Shown here: positions 43,979 through 55,671 of the stretch, piece by piece | Position numbering within the stretch: the stretch's first letter is position 1 | Layout: each line of letters begins with the position of its first letter | NCBI GenBank assembly: GCA_030848705.1 | Contig: CM061240.1 | Location: 23,393,001-23,457,000 of the forward strand | Direction: 5' to 3' | Length of the DNA stretch: 64,000 nt | From: Heracleum sosnowskyi | Taxonomy: Eukaryota; Streptophyta; Magnoliopsida; Apiales; Apiaceae | Position numbers and translations under genes: made by a program | Notes under the pieces: generated by a model | What the model was told of the DNA's origin: nothing | The model's database searches: none | The model's input: only the letters and a program-made list of their open reading frames with translations

Positions 43979-43992
43979 CACTACAAGAAAAA
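43979..43992 (+). repeat. Terminal inverted repeat of CACTA 2
   Basis: CACTACAAGAAAAA, identical over 14 bases to the terminus of CACTA 1 at 13,261-13,274. Confidence 0.85.
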
Positions 43993-44199
43993 TAAAAATA
44001 GGCTCGTACAAGCATTTTCTTTACCATTTTCTGATGTCTTAAAAATTCGTTGATTATTATCATGTCGTCTGATAAGAACCTTAGACAACACAAGCATAAA
44101 TGTTGTGTCATTTGGGCACCTTAGACAACAGAAGCATAATTGTTGTGTCATTTGGGTGAAAACAACGGTAGTTATCCATAAAATGTTATATGACATCCA

Positions 44200-45720
44200 C
44201 AAATAACAAGAGTCACTAGAGACCTCTCATGTGTAAAAATAATGTAAACTGAGTGTTTAGTTGTAACAATCACAGACTATGTGTTTTCAAAACCCTAACA
44301 ATCATCAACTCAGTCGAACTAAACAATAAGATTTGAGATCAGATTTGTTTAACGTAATTAACAAATAAAATCAAATAAGGAAAATCTAGGAATCCGAATT
44401 CATTATTCAATCACAATTAATATCAACTCGTCCTAAAATCAATTCTCTTTTCTTCACAAATAATAAAGAAAATCTAGGAACCCGAATCCATTAATCAATC
44501 AAAATTAATATCAACTCGCCCTAAAATCAATTTTCTTTTCTTCACAAATAAATATATCAATTAACGAGACAAGCATATACTATGAAACTTGTTATCTAAC
44601 AATAACCTATCAAAACTTCACAGAGCAAGCATAGACTATGAAAAATAAATCCGGTAACAATAATATATCAAAATCACTTTGTCAATTAAACATCAAAAAA
44701 ATTATGAGAATCAATTAATAGGAACAAGGAGATATCAAAAATAATTAAATTAACTTCATCTTCATCCTAGTGCAAGAGATTTAGCTACACTTAATTATAA
44801 AATTAACAAGACAATTATATATATAATACGAACTAAACATGAACTCACAATGTATATGTACACTAATGATATTATTAAATTAATAAAAGAAGGCTAGATT
44901 GACCACGTGAGCAAGTAAATCACAGGAAACTTAAAAGTAAACCTATTAACTTGAATGACAAATTTGAATCGGCTGAACACAAAACAATAAACTAATATTA
45001 ATTAAACATGCATGGCATACGAGAGCAGAATAAAACGCAGGTAGAAGAATCAAACGTAGATATATTAATGACTAAAGAAAACAAAGTGTAGCCGAATAGA
45101 GAACAAGAAAAATAAACTTATAAAATTCTAGGTGTCTCAAATACAAGAGAGGACACCCATATATATACGGAAAAATAATGGGTTTGGGCTCTTTGATTAC
45201 AAATCGGATTCAAAAAATATTTCCTCAATTCCCTTTTCTTCTCCGATAAGTTTTCCAATTTTTCTCCAATTTCCTTTTGACTTCAAGTATTTCCACCTCC
45301 CTGCCTTTTTTCACCTTTTTCTGCTTGAAATGTGATTTTAGTTATTTTCCTACAAAACAAAAGAAAACAATTTATTAAATAATAAAATTACGAAAATGGA
45401 CATAAAATAGGTATTAAAAATGTATTAAATTATGGACCTATCAAATGCCCCCATACCTATCTTTTACTCGTTCTCGAGAAAAACAAATATATTATAAACT
45501 ACTAACTAATAGATAATACCACTTCCGTAGGTGATCAGGTTGCATTTGGCATATGCAACAAGCCATTTAAACCCCTAGGTAGCCCTAGTGGACGAGTGAG
45601 ATCTCGTGAGGGCCTATAGTGAATGTACCCATTAAATCCATCTATCTCATGTTAAAAATCTCATGGCAATGCAACGCCACACATACAAGTCCTCTCATGC
45701 TACATCAACTTAAGAATCAA
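44200..45720 (-). mobile_element. Athila-type remnant C: 3' LTR and pre-LTR region
   Basis: On the minus strand, a purine tract GGTATGGGGGCAT is followed by an LTR start TGATAGGTCC at 45,443. Upstream (45,510-45,660) lies a block about 100 bp long that matches 10,665-10,770 of the complete Athila element. The LTR runs to lower coordinates, probably to about 44.2-44.3 kb; its end is not resolved. It contains an 88-bp tandem duplication (44,381-44,556). No coding part is left. Confidence 0.55.
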
Positions 45721-45750
45721 AAATGACTTTACAATGTCTTGGTGTGGAAT

Positions 45751-47186
45751 TGTTCGCACAAAATCACACAAGCGTACGCGGTCACAAGTAATATAATAAG
45801 TAGAGTTCGTTCCCACAGAGACTGCTTTGGTTATTATAGTTTTCCACCTATACAACAATGTATGGCTATTGTTCAATTGTAAGACAAGTATCAAAGTTGT
45901 GTTTTGATTAACTAAATTAACTAATCAACTTAACATGATTATAATTAACTAAGGAGATTACTGTTGAATTACTTATGAGAATAAAACATGGGATCCTAAC
46001 TTCATTAAATACTTCATCTAGAGTCTTTTGTCTTTAATCAATGCATGTGACGGTTGTGATAACTAATCGGATAACACGAAATCAATACACGCTACCTTTC
46101 AGTATACGTATACCAAACCACTCAAACATCCACAAAAGAGATAGAAGTTGAGCAGACACCAATTATGCTTAGACCCTATATGTCTATAAGATTTGAAAAC
46201 ATAACGGTTTAATGAGCAAGTTATCCATTCAGATTACATAGGGCAGGTAAGATGGTTAAAATCACCTACGAATCATGCATGACAAACATACATAAACCTA
46301 TGCTAGCAAGACAAGTTCTAAACCTCTATATCCACTTTCGCAATCAATAGAGATTAACAAACAACTTAGATGTTAGCTACGCATCCAAGAAGAATAAGCA
46401 CAACCAAACTAGGTTATCAATAATTCATCACACACAAATCTTTAAAACAATTAACTACTAAAATCCATAGATAAATCCGTTAGAACCCCACGACAACGAT
46501 TAGTTCATAATCGAACCGTTCATCATCGTGGGTTCTGATGAAAACATGATAATAAATATGTCTGGAATACTGAATAAAAGTACTAGGGTTTATGAAGAAA
46601 CAAACGAGAATCCAAAGTATCGCCTAATTAGAAGAATACAAAGATAAGTTGAAAACTAGATCTTCGTAATCAGCCGTCTTCTTGTTCTCCTTGCCGGTGG
46701 ATGGATATGTAGGTAGGTATATGGTTGTATATCTCAGAAATCGTCCACCAAGTGTTTATATAGGCCTTTCTGTTGACTGGTCTTCGCTGGTTTCCATATC
46801 AGAATTGAAATTGCCTTTTCCAGCATTCCACCAAGCACGGGCGCTTCCTAGGGCGCGGGCGCGCTTCACAGGATTCCACTAGGGCACGGGCGCGCTTCTT
46901 TGGGTGCGGGCGCGCTTCTTTGGACGCGGGCGCGCTTGACCCTCTGACAGATTTCTTCACTTCTCATTCTCTTGAGTTTCTTCGCGCTCTCACGTCTCGT
47001 AACTCCTAAGCTTTCACAAGGATGCTAAATCAACACCGTATAACCAACTTAGCTCCACAACTCTGCTAACGAAGCAACTCTACACGATCTAACACAAAAC
47101 ACATTAAAAACACCACGTACTTGAGTACAAACAATCAATTTAAGCCGATTTAGAGCATTCCAAGTAGATATGAAATCCACTTATCA
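45751..47186 (-). repeat. Athila-type 3' LTR of remnant D
   Basis: Minus strand: purine tract GTTTGGGGGTG, then the LTR from TGATAAGTGG (47,186) to TGCGAACA (45,751), 1,436 bp, similar in size to the complete Athila LTR. It sits within remnant C sequence, so D inserted later than C. A GC-rich minisatellite lies at 46,836-46,940. Confidence 0.65.
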
Positions 47187-48495
47187 CACCCCCAAACTTA
47201 AACCGATGCTTGTCCTCAAGCATAAACAAACTCTATATAACTATAATGCAATGCATGAATGCAACTAATATGCTAATGCAAGTGATCCCCTCAGACTAAC
47301 CACAACCATTCAACAAGCCAACATCTCTAGGAATGCAATCTTTCAAACAGAATTCGACTAAATTCCCGTATACTAACCATACAAACACAGAAACGTGCGT
47401 GTGTGCAATGCTCATCAATATACTCCCAAACTAAACCGAGACCATATCCTATTCTTCACCAAAACAACCACAAGCTTATAAACAGAATGAACTCTAGACA
47501 CAAGAAATCACTAAAAGACACCTCCATAATCCACTTGAGTTAGACAGGAATTCATGCTTTAATTACGAAACAACATACTAAACACAATACACATGCTTAT
47601 TTGACCGTGAAATGGATGAGACCCCAAAAGGCTTATACAATAATACCCATGTAGCGAGAGTTAGGTTAGTGGATCCCAGACCGTAAAAGTCTTAGGTCAC
47701 TAGGCACAAAGTCCCCTAGAACTTAATTGCTCGAGTATTAAAGAGCTCACCCTGATCAATTCTGCATAAAACAACTAACACCATAATTGCTCGAGTATTA
47801 AAGAGCTCACACTGATCAATTCTGCATAAAACAACTAACACCACTATTTTTTTTCTTTTTTTTTTCTTTTTTTTTTATTTCGGAATGGGTGCGGTTTGCT
47901 TTTCCTCATCCCTCCCTAGACTACTCATTTTCATGAGCGGCTACTAGCCATTTGACGCCTAGCCTTTATTGACAACTAGCATGAAATCCCTGTTTTCCCC
48001 CAAACTTAGACTTAAGTGCTTCTTTGTTTTCAAGAGAATAGAAGAACATTCTAAATTTAAGCAAGTGGTTAAATTCTAACATACAAACAAACATGGTCTG
48101 ATCAAATCCAAAATCAACCAATGAGACTTATGAAATTAATTTGTTTCTGGCATGCAAGTCAATTTCTAGGAACTTAAATCATCCCTCTATTCATCACTAC
48201 CACACTCCCATCAACATCGACTCACCAATCAGGAAATAGCCAAGTCCTAAGGGATCATGAAATATGCTATGCAAATGCAACTAAATGGACTCACATGATA
48301 GATATAAACACTAATGCAAACAGAATGCTCTAAATGACATAAACATGCAAAGATATGAATGAACTAACTACGTATGCAATATGAATCCTATATGAACACA
48401 CACACTAACATTACTATTCCTTAATTATCACCCCCAAACTTACAATATTCAATTTCCTCATTGAAGGTAATAAAAAGGAAAGATGCAGAGAATAC
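47187..48495 (-). other. 3' non-coding region of remnant D
   Basis: No ORF of note. It contains two tandem copies of a 60-bp unit (47,725-47,844), a poly(T)/(C) tract at about 47,845-47,880, and a second purine-tract-like CACCCCCAAACTT at 48,429 on the plus strand. Confidence 0.5.
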
Positions 48496-49100
48496 CTAAT
48501 CATCAGCAGGACCACCCTCCTCGGGTGGTGTATCCGGTGGTGGATAAACAGAATCAGCACCAAAGTTAGGCCAAGCAACATCAACTCCAGTGGCGCGGAA
48601 TACAGAACCCAACGCCTGAGTCAAATCCTGAGCAAAGAGGCTATGAATGTCATGCATGGCGTCAATACGCCGAGTCAGCCACCTATACTGAACATCCCCG
48701 AAACCAGACCTATCCACCTCACGCTGAATCCTAGATGGACGTCCCCTCCGCTCTGCAGGCTCACGAGGTGGAGCCTCTGCTTCCTCATCATCAAAATCAG
48801 TATAGCCCAAACCAAAATAATCCGGGGCACCACCTTTCAAGAACTTCACAATATTCTTATGAAGGAGTTCCCCAAGATCAATGTACTCCTCATTCAGAAT
48901 TCCCCAAAGAACAATGGCCCTGTCCACCGTAACCTCATGCGAATGTGAAGATGGCAAAATATTAGCACATAAAAACATATTCCAAGCCCTCGCATACCTG
49001 TTCATCGCAGAGGCCGGGAAAGTAATCGGCTCAGTGGTGCCAGCCTTATACTTCCAAGTAGTACCAGGAACACAAATCTCCCCTAGAATATACTCGAGAT
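48496..49100 (-). pseudogene. Plant transposon-protein ORF of Athila-type remnant D, truncated
   Basis: A minus-strand frame open from 49,100 to TGA 48,496. It includes RYARAWNMFLCANILPSSH and VDRAIVLWGILNEEYIDLG, which resemble the plant transposon protein domain found in Athila-type elements between pol and the 3' LTR, or in separate units. The role is unknown. The C-terminal 100 residues are Pro/Glu/Asp-rich. The ORF is cut at 49,100 by the next insertion, so the N-terminal half is missing. No membrane segment is visible. Confidence 0.55.
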
Positions 49101-50000
49101 TGTTAGGTCTTGATAAGTTTGTAGAAGGGGGGTTGAATACAAACTATACCGTTTTATCGAAATTTGTCCTTTGAAGAATTTAAAAATTAAGAACAAATTA
49201 ATGCGGAATATAAATGAAACAATATTCAAGTTAAATATAAACTATATTAAACTTGAAAGGTGTTGCAAATACAGTACGGATTACAAAGTATTTATCTCAA
49301 ACTAATTAATACAAATTTAGAATAAATTTGACATGAACTTTTCTAATATTTGTAATAAAAAGATCGAATGCTAAAAGCAAAGTTCAAGATAAATTCTAGG
49401 GATAAAAATCCGCTAGTTAATCAAAGCAATACAAGTAATCAACTTCTAGTGGTTTGGATTTAACAATACAAACTAGAAGTAATTGCTTGAGAAGAAATGA
49501 GATCAAATGCTTTTTCTTGTTCTTGTTGAGGGAAATGTCTGATGGTTTGATAATTCAAGTGCTTTACTTTTCTGTCTTGCCTCGGGTTAATACAATCTGA
49601 TTAGCCTTGTATGACCTTTTAATTAAATCAAAATGACTTAATTAATTAATCAATACACTTGTATGACCTGAGATAATATGCTCGGTAGAACCATGCTTCA
49701 TCAGTATGACCTCAGAAATATGTCCGGTATGACCTGCTGTACTTCTACCAACTTTCGGTAGAACCTTAGAAAAGCAACCTGTATGACCTGCTGCACTGTC
49801 CTTGTATGACCTGACACACAGACCTGACAACACTCGGTAGAACCTGAAAAATGACCTGTATGACCTGATTAAATTCGGTATGACCTGCCTTAAATAAAAC
49901 ATGGTCATACCGAGAATAATATAGGTCATACTAGCTATTAAGATAATTTCTATTAAGTAATTTAGTTAGATTAAATTGTAAATTAAATTAATTCTTTTCT
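49101..50000 (+). mobile_element. LTR-like fragment with TATGACCT repeats
   Basis: Begins TGTTAGGTCTTGATAAG and includes GTAGAAGGGGGGTTGAATAC, a sequence type I associate with plant retrotransposon LTRs. It interrupts the ORF of remnant D exactly at 49,100. Between 49,608 and 49,960 TATGACCT occurs at least eight times, mixed with CGGTAGAACC. The right end and target duplication are not resolved. Confidence 0.45.
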
Positions 50001-50344
50001 AGAATTAAGTTAATAAATAATTTAAACAACCTAAATCAACCCAATTGACAAACCAATAATCTCAACCAATTCAAACGAAAATCCTCAACCAATTCCAGCC
50101 AAAATTCTCAACCAAACCAACAATTTAAAATCATCAATCAAATACATTGGCAAATTAAAAAGTTAATCCAATTGAACAATACATAAGCAAAAGTTTTTAC
50201 AACGTTAACAATTAAGCGACCAAACAAAAGATTATGTCGAGATTCCAGCGTTCCATGAAGCAAGTTCAGAATGCGCGATAGAGGATATCGAACCATGTGT
50301 TGTAAAGGCGGATCATAAGCTTGTCATATAACACAAGGCACCAA

Positions 50345-51095
50345 CTATTGTAAGCAAGTCATGTGGTCACCACTCTGGACACCCTGAATAATCAAAATTA
50401 AATAAATACAAGTAGATGAAAATATTTTTTCATAGGTACTATCAGATGTGATTATATATTACCATCATGGATGTTGAATCCATTCCTCTTCCTCTCGCAT
50501 ATAACTTGATTTTTGTTTCTTGATCATGCTCATCAACATTTGGGAACATTGGCACATCTAACTCATTCTCAAGTTCAATTTCCACATTTCCGTCATTTTC
50601 ATCATCACTTTGGTCATAATACTTCTTGTCAGGTAATTTTAACACAACATACCACATTTTTTCAAGAGGATCATCAATGTAACAAACTTGCTTAACATGT
50701 TTCCCTAACACATATGGATCATTTACAAAACCTAATTTGTTCAAATTAACCAATGTATACCGCAAGTCATCTAACTTAACCCCTTTGTTCATATGTACCC
50801 AATTACAACGAAATATTGGGATTCTAAAGTTGTTATAGTCTAACTCCTATATACTTGTTATAACTACATAGTATGTATGTGAAATATGTTCAATACTCTT
50901 ATCCTTACCCTGCACAAGCATCGTATCTGTAATAACACAAACACCACTACCCTGAACTTGTCGCTTGTCATCACACTCCTTGGTGCTGTAAGTAACACCA
51001 TTGATTTTGTAGCCGCTGAATGTAGGGACATCATTGTTCGGGCCTTCCGCAATCCATTTTATCTCATTAGTTATCATATTCTTTTCATCAAGCAA
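50345..51095 (-). pseudogene. DUF4216 region of the CACTA 2 transposase unit
   Basis: Two minus-strand stretches. 51,095-50,847 reads LDEKNMITNEIKWIAEGPN and YKINGVTYSTKE, the start of the DUF4216 domain. 50,830-50,442 reads NNFRIPIFRCNWVHMNKGVK and VCYIDDPLEKMWYVVLKLP. A donor-like GTAATATA after the second stretch suggests a last exon below 50,400. It is homologous to the ORF at 3-227. A stop and frame change separate the two parts, so this is a pseudogene. Confidence 0.7.
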
Positions 51096-51344
51096 TTCTG
51101 TTTAAGGATCATTTTAAATATTATTCAACAAAATTAAATCATGTTACCTTTTTCTGGAACCATTTAGGAAAGTTATCATTTTGCTTGTTTTTTAGCCAGA
51201 CTTCATCTTTTTCATGTATTGGATATCTCGTCATCAGAAACACCATATGTTCACTGCAAGTAAAATCAACTGCGTCAATATGCTAATCAAAATGCAGAAA
51301 TTAGGGATACTAATCAAAATGCAGAAAATAGGGATTTTAGTAAC

Positions 51345-51780
51345 TTACTCAAAATATGGACTAATGTCATTACTATTTTGAAGAACACACAAATGTGCTA
51401 GGTGCAAGTCCTTGTTGCTGGGCTTTATCAGTGTTGCACCCGATAAAGGTCTGTATATTGTATCTTGATGATGTCGATCATTTTTCTGCAATTCTATAGT
51501 AGCTTCATTCAAATCCACCAAACACTGGACTACCTCTTCTGCAACATACGCCTCGATCGGCAATGCAACCTTCAGGATGAGCCGGGTTCCGTACATATCC
51601 TTTAAAGGTCTTCTTCATATACCTCTCGAAAGGATACATCTAGCGTAGAAAGATTGGTCCGCAAAGCTCAATCTCTCTCACAAGATGAATTGAGAGATGA
51701 ATCATCACATCAAAGAACGATGGGGGAAAATGTTTCTCTAGCTGGCATAAGTTTTCAACCAACTGAGACTGCATACTACG
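51345..51780 (-). pseudogene. DUF4218, C-terminal half, of the CACTA 2 transposase
   Basis: Minus strand: LVENLCQLEKHFPPSFFDVMIHL near 51,770-51,700 and AYVAEEVVQCLVDLNEATIEL near 51,560-51,500 (quoted across the breaks), both diagnostic of DUF4218. A frameshift lies near 51,560. The N-terminal half is 4.4 kb away at 56,236-56,524, separated by an inserted element. Confidence 0.7.
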
Positions 51781-52924
51781 CCATAAGTGCTCATATGCAA
51801 TGCTTTTTGTGAGGGTTGCAAGCAAAGCGTTGCAAAAGCTATGCTTAGTTTTGGTCTTCTGCAACACTACTCAAAAAGCATTGCATTTCATGTCAATGCA
51901 CCATTGCAGAGTGAATGCTAGTGTTATGACGTGCAACACCATTAAAAAGCGTTGCATTATACTACATTATTTTCAGAATTATGGAAAATATACATATTAT
52001 CAAAATATATACAATGTCTTCAAATTTAAATCTTTTTAAAATAATATATTTTAAAATCCAATTTATTTTTACATTTGTTCTGTATAAATATTTATCATAT
52101 TCTTATTTTTTCTAATTAAATTTTATAAAATTAAAAATGACAAAAGTAGAAAAATAAAAATTAAAAATATATATGATAACCAGTACACCGTTGCATTACA
52201 ATAAATTATTTTTAGAATTACGAAAATTAGACATATAACCAAAATATATACAACAACACTTAAATTTTAATCTATTTTTACTTTAAATTTTACAAATAAT
52301 ACATTTTAAATTAATACTTTTACATATTTTTTGTGTAAATATCTATAATGTTATTAATTTTCTAAAGTCTAAAAATTTAAAATTTAAAACATTATAAAAA
52401 CAACATTGCATATACATGTACACACTGCATAACTTTCCACCAGTCCCGAGATAAAATTTTGGGCGGACTATTTTCCCCCTGAAATTTTGAGACACACAAA
52501 AGACATTCAACTTTCCCCAAAAAAACTCAAACACTCTTGGGGCTCTTATTTCTCTCTCTCGACAAATTCTCTCTGCAAACTCTATCCAAAAACTTTCTCC
52601 ACAAACTCGATTTACAAACTCTACACTCCAATTGGTAATTGAATACACAATTCTTCTTTTCAATTAATTAGATAACCCGACTCATTCCTGTTGTAATTTG
52701 AAATTGCAGACAATTAGGGATTCAGCTTGGGTTTTATTTAGGTAAATCATCTTTAACTTATTTCAGTATACACTCAAAGTATTTCTCTGTGTGATTTGGG
52801 TATACCCAATTCATTGATTTAGATATTTAGGGATTTTTTTTCTTATTTTGTATTTGAATGTTTATGTTTGGGGTTTTGTATTTGAATATTGTGTTTGAAA
52901 TTTTGTATTTATGTGTTTATATGC

Positions 52925-53962
52925 TTGCACTATGCTGCTTACTATGGTCATTCTCACTCTCTTCAAGCCATTCTATCTGTTCCCCGGACCTCTCATGTTG
53001 CTCTCTCTTGGTGTGTCTTTTATTACCCTTTTACATTTTTTTGGATTTGGAGATTGATTTTTTTATTCACTTTGTTGTCTTTTCTTCTTGGATTGTAGGG
53101 GATTTGCCTGGTTCGTGAATATTAGAGATGGCAAGGGAGCAAGCCCGTTGCATTTAGCAGCACGCCAAAAGCATCCTCATTGTATGCATACATTATTAGA
53201 TAATGGAGCTCTGGTTTGTGCCTCCACTGGTGGATATAGGTAATTACTTGGTGATCTTTTTTATTTGGTTCCCTTCTGTATGTACATTACATATTTGAAT
53301 TTGAAATTCTTGTTTATCAGCTTCCCTGGTAGCACTCCGCTTCATTTGGCAGCTAGAGGGGGTTCTGTGGATTTCATTCGGGAACTTTTAGCTTGGGGTG
53401 CAGATCAGCATCAAAGAGATTCATCGGGGTATTGTTTTGCTGTCTTTCTCAACTTTGTTTTGTTTATATTTCCCAACATTTTTTCAATTTCCAAATTAAA
53501 CTTTTACTTTTTGCAAATATGTTACTTGGGGTCATAAAACAAGAAGATACACTTGCTGCATTAAGTTTTTACTTAGTAGTGTTCCTAACTAGTGAATTTA
53601 TTCTGATGTTAGCCAATAGGCTTGATCTGACCCTGTATATGAAGAAGTGGTCTTTTATTCCTTAATTGGATGCTAAGCTAGAATACATTTTCCATTTTCT
53701 TTATAAAATTGCTTTAAATGTGTCTAATTTTTAGCAATGTATGCTAATGAATTATCAATCATCTTGAATTCCCTTTTTTTAATAGGAGAATACCGTATAC
53801 AATTGCATTAAAGTACAAGCACGGAGCATGTGCTGCCTTGCTGAATCCTTCTTCTGCTGAGCCTCTGGTCTGGCCATCACCTTTAAAATTCATTAGCGAG
53901 CTTAATCAGCAGGCTAAGGCTTTATTGGAACATGCCTTAATGGAGGCTAATAGGGAGCTTAA
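52925..53962 (+). pseudogene. Captured fragment of an XB3/XBAT-like ankyrin-repeat E3 ubiquitin ligase gene
   Basis: Four exons with introns retained: about 52,925-53,010, 53,099-53,239, 53,321-53,428 and 53,786-53,962. All junctions keep GT..AG and frame. They encode the ankyrin repeats (HYAAYYGHSHSLQAIL, then SPLHLAARQKHPHCMHTLL, then STPLHLAARGGSVDFIRELL) and the linker ALLNPSSAEPLVWPSPLKF, hallmarks of the XB3 family. The first exons and the C-terminal RING finger that makes it a ligase are absent; the sequence ends after EANRE. No in-frame stop occurs inside the captured exons, so capture is fairly recent or the fragment is under some constraint. Confidence 0.85.
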
Positions 53963-54392
53963 TCATCTTATATGTTACTGGCTCATTATTAATTTTTATA
54001 ATCGTTATGAATCGATTTATATGTTAACATTTTATGAAACTAGGAGATAAATAATATTATTGGTTTTGCTAAAAAATTAAACATGACATACTTGTGCCTA
54101 TAAGCCTTTGCCCAAATATTCAGAAAAAAGCAAATGTTTATATTTTGAATTAATTGAGTGCATATTAGTTAAGCTGTCTTCTTAAACATTGAGTGCATAT
54201 TAGTTAACATATTTTGTGTAGCTCATCTACATTTGGAATTTCATAATCTGATATTTTAATTGTTCTATGGAATGTTCTCGTTTCTTTTTACTTGGTAAAA
54301 GTTGTCTTCTCTTCAAGCTCACAGAACGCTTCTAAGATATGTTCTATGTAAAAGTGATTAACATATTTTTGTGTACTCACAGAACGCTTACC

Positions 54393-54457
54393 AGCTCTGC
54401 TAAGATATGTCGTGAACAGATCTGCTAAGATATATCGTGAACAGCTCTGCTAAGAAG
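54393..54457. repeat. 25-bp tandem repeat, 2.6 copies
   Basis: Units at 54,393, 54,418 and 54,443 (AGCTCTGCTAAGATATGTCG-like) within the gene-capturing element. A 39-bp duplication lies at about 54,990-55,068. Confidence 0.65.
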
Positions 54458-54776
54458 ATGAAGAGATGGGGGTATACTAATCAATTGTCATTACAAACAG
54501 AAATATAAATTAATACATTGAGTTCCAATGATATAGAGAATTGATGTAACTTGATTTCTGTGTGCTAATGAGTCTGTTAGATGGATAACATAATTTCGCT
54601 TTTTGTTGCTGCGGTATACATACAGTAAAGTAGACACTGATTGATGCACAAAATGGATACATATACACTACTCACAAATCCATATCTGTACAAAATTACA
54701 GGCTTGTGCTAATACTTCATTTTTACAAAATTTTCGGCTTCAAAATACTGTTGATTTACGCACAAGTAACTTTCAG

Positions 54777-54906
54777 GCTGCTACAGATGAAGGGAGAAAA
54801 CCAAAATGGTTGGGGAAGACAAATTTTGTTGAGGTTCGCTCATTTTGGAAAATTTTCAGAAGCTTTGACAGAATGTGGAGCTTTCTTATTCTATCTGTCT
54901 CTCCAG
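54777..54906 (+). pseudogene. Captured exon of a callose synthase (glucan synthase-like) gene
   Basis: One exon between TTTCAG and GTGTGT. It encodes KTNFVEVRSFWKIFRSFDRM followed by WSF, the region just before the transmembrane block in plant callose synthases, where an intron is normally placed after ...LQ. A small insertion near the 3' end of the exon disturbs the last residues. Only about 43 of some 1,900 residues are present, so it cannot encode an enzyme. Confidence 0.8.
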
Positions 54907-55335
54907 GTGTGTGAAAGCAACATTTTGCATTCACCTACTTCTTGTGTGTTCTAATATTCTGCAAAAAAATCAATACACAGTTATGCATCCACTTAAATTC
55001 AATCTAATTGTTAGTACAATATGAATACAACTTAAATTCAATCTAATTGTTAGTACAATATGAATACAGTATAATTGTTTCTGCAAAGTTAGATTATTTA
55101 AATTTATAGTAATTTTCTAATTTATGTGTTTGAATTAAAATTTTATAAAGATTATATACTGAGGTTGGGCCCTGATTAGTTGAATGTGCATGTGTTATAT
55201 AGGTGGTAGAGTACCTTGGTGAGATTACATTGCTCTCTTGGCAATTCTATTAGTTATAGATTCATAATGTGAGCTATAAAGGAAACCTTGCTTTCCCGGG
55301 GATAAATGAAGCCTCTTATTTGATTTGTGCAGCAG

Positions 55336-55671
55336 GGCACCAATAAACTGTATTGACTTGAAGGGAGGGGAGTTGATGAAGATGATAGGAGCACCTTCCT
55401 ACATCGAATGTTGTTCAAAAACACAGCAGGTAACAGTGACCACTTCATGAGGGACTTGAATTAATTATTTTCTCTTCTACAACAAATTGCTTATAAATTA
55501 TATAATTTTCTTTCCTGCTGCTATTCTATCCTACATTTGATTGCTCATAAAGCTGCTGTTTTTTTGTTGCAGAACGCAAATGGAGTTTTAGATGTTGCCA
55601 CTGAAGTTGTGATCCAGCCTCCCACATCAAAGAAAAGAAGGGACAGTTGGTATCATTTCTTGGAAGAGTGA
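55336..55671 (+). pseudogene. Captured C-terminal exons of a ROP/RAC small GTPase gene
   Basis: Exons 55,336-55,429 and 55,573-55,671 with intron retained. The first encodes GELMKMIGAPSYIECCSKTQ, matching the EELxKxIGAxxYIECSSKTQQ segment of Rho-of-plants GTPases (the G5 loop, with SSK changed to CSK). The second encodes the last helix (VLDVATEVVIQPP) and a basic tail ending at TGA, without the usual CaaL prenylation signal. The intron position after KTQQ is the one known in ROP genes. The G1-G4 nucleotide-binding motifs are absent. Confidence 0.75.

Noticed and set aside
48643..49174. Plus-strand ORFs of 101 and 97 residues
   Set aside because: Opposite strand of the transposon-protein ORF of remnant D; composition is that of a reverse reading.
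54706..54954. 82-residue ORF as a gene
   Set aside because: Wrong frame over the captured callose synthase exon, which reads sensibly in another frame.
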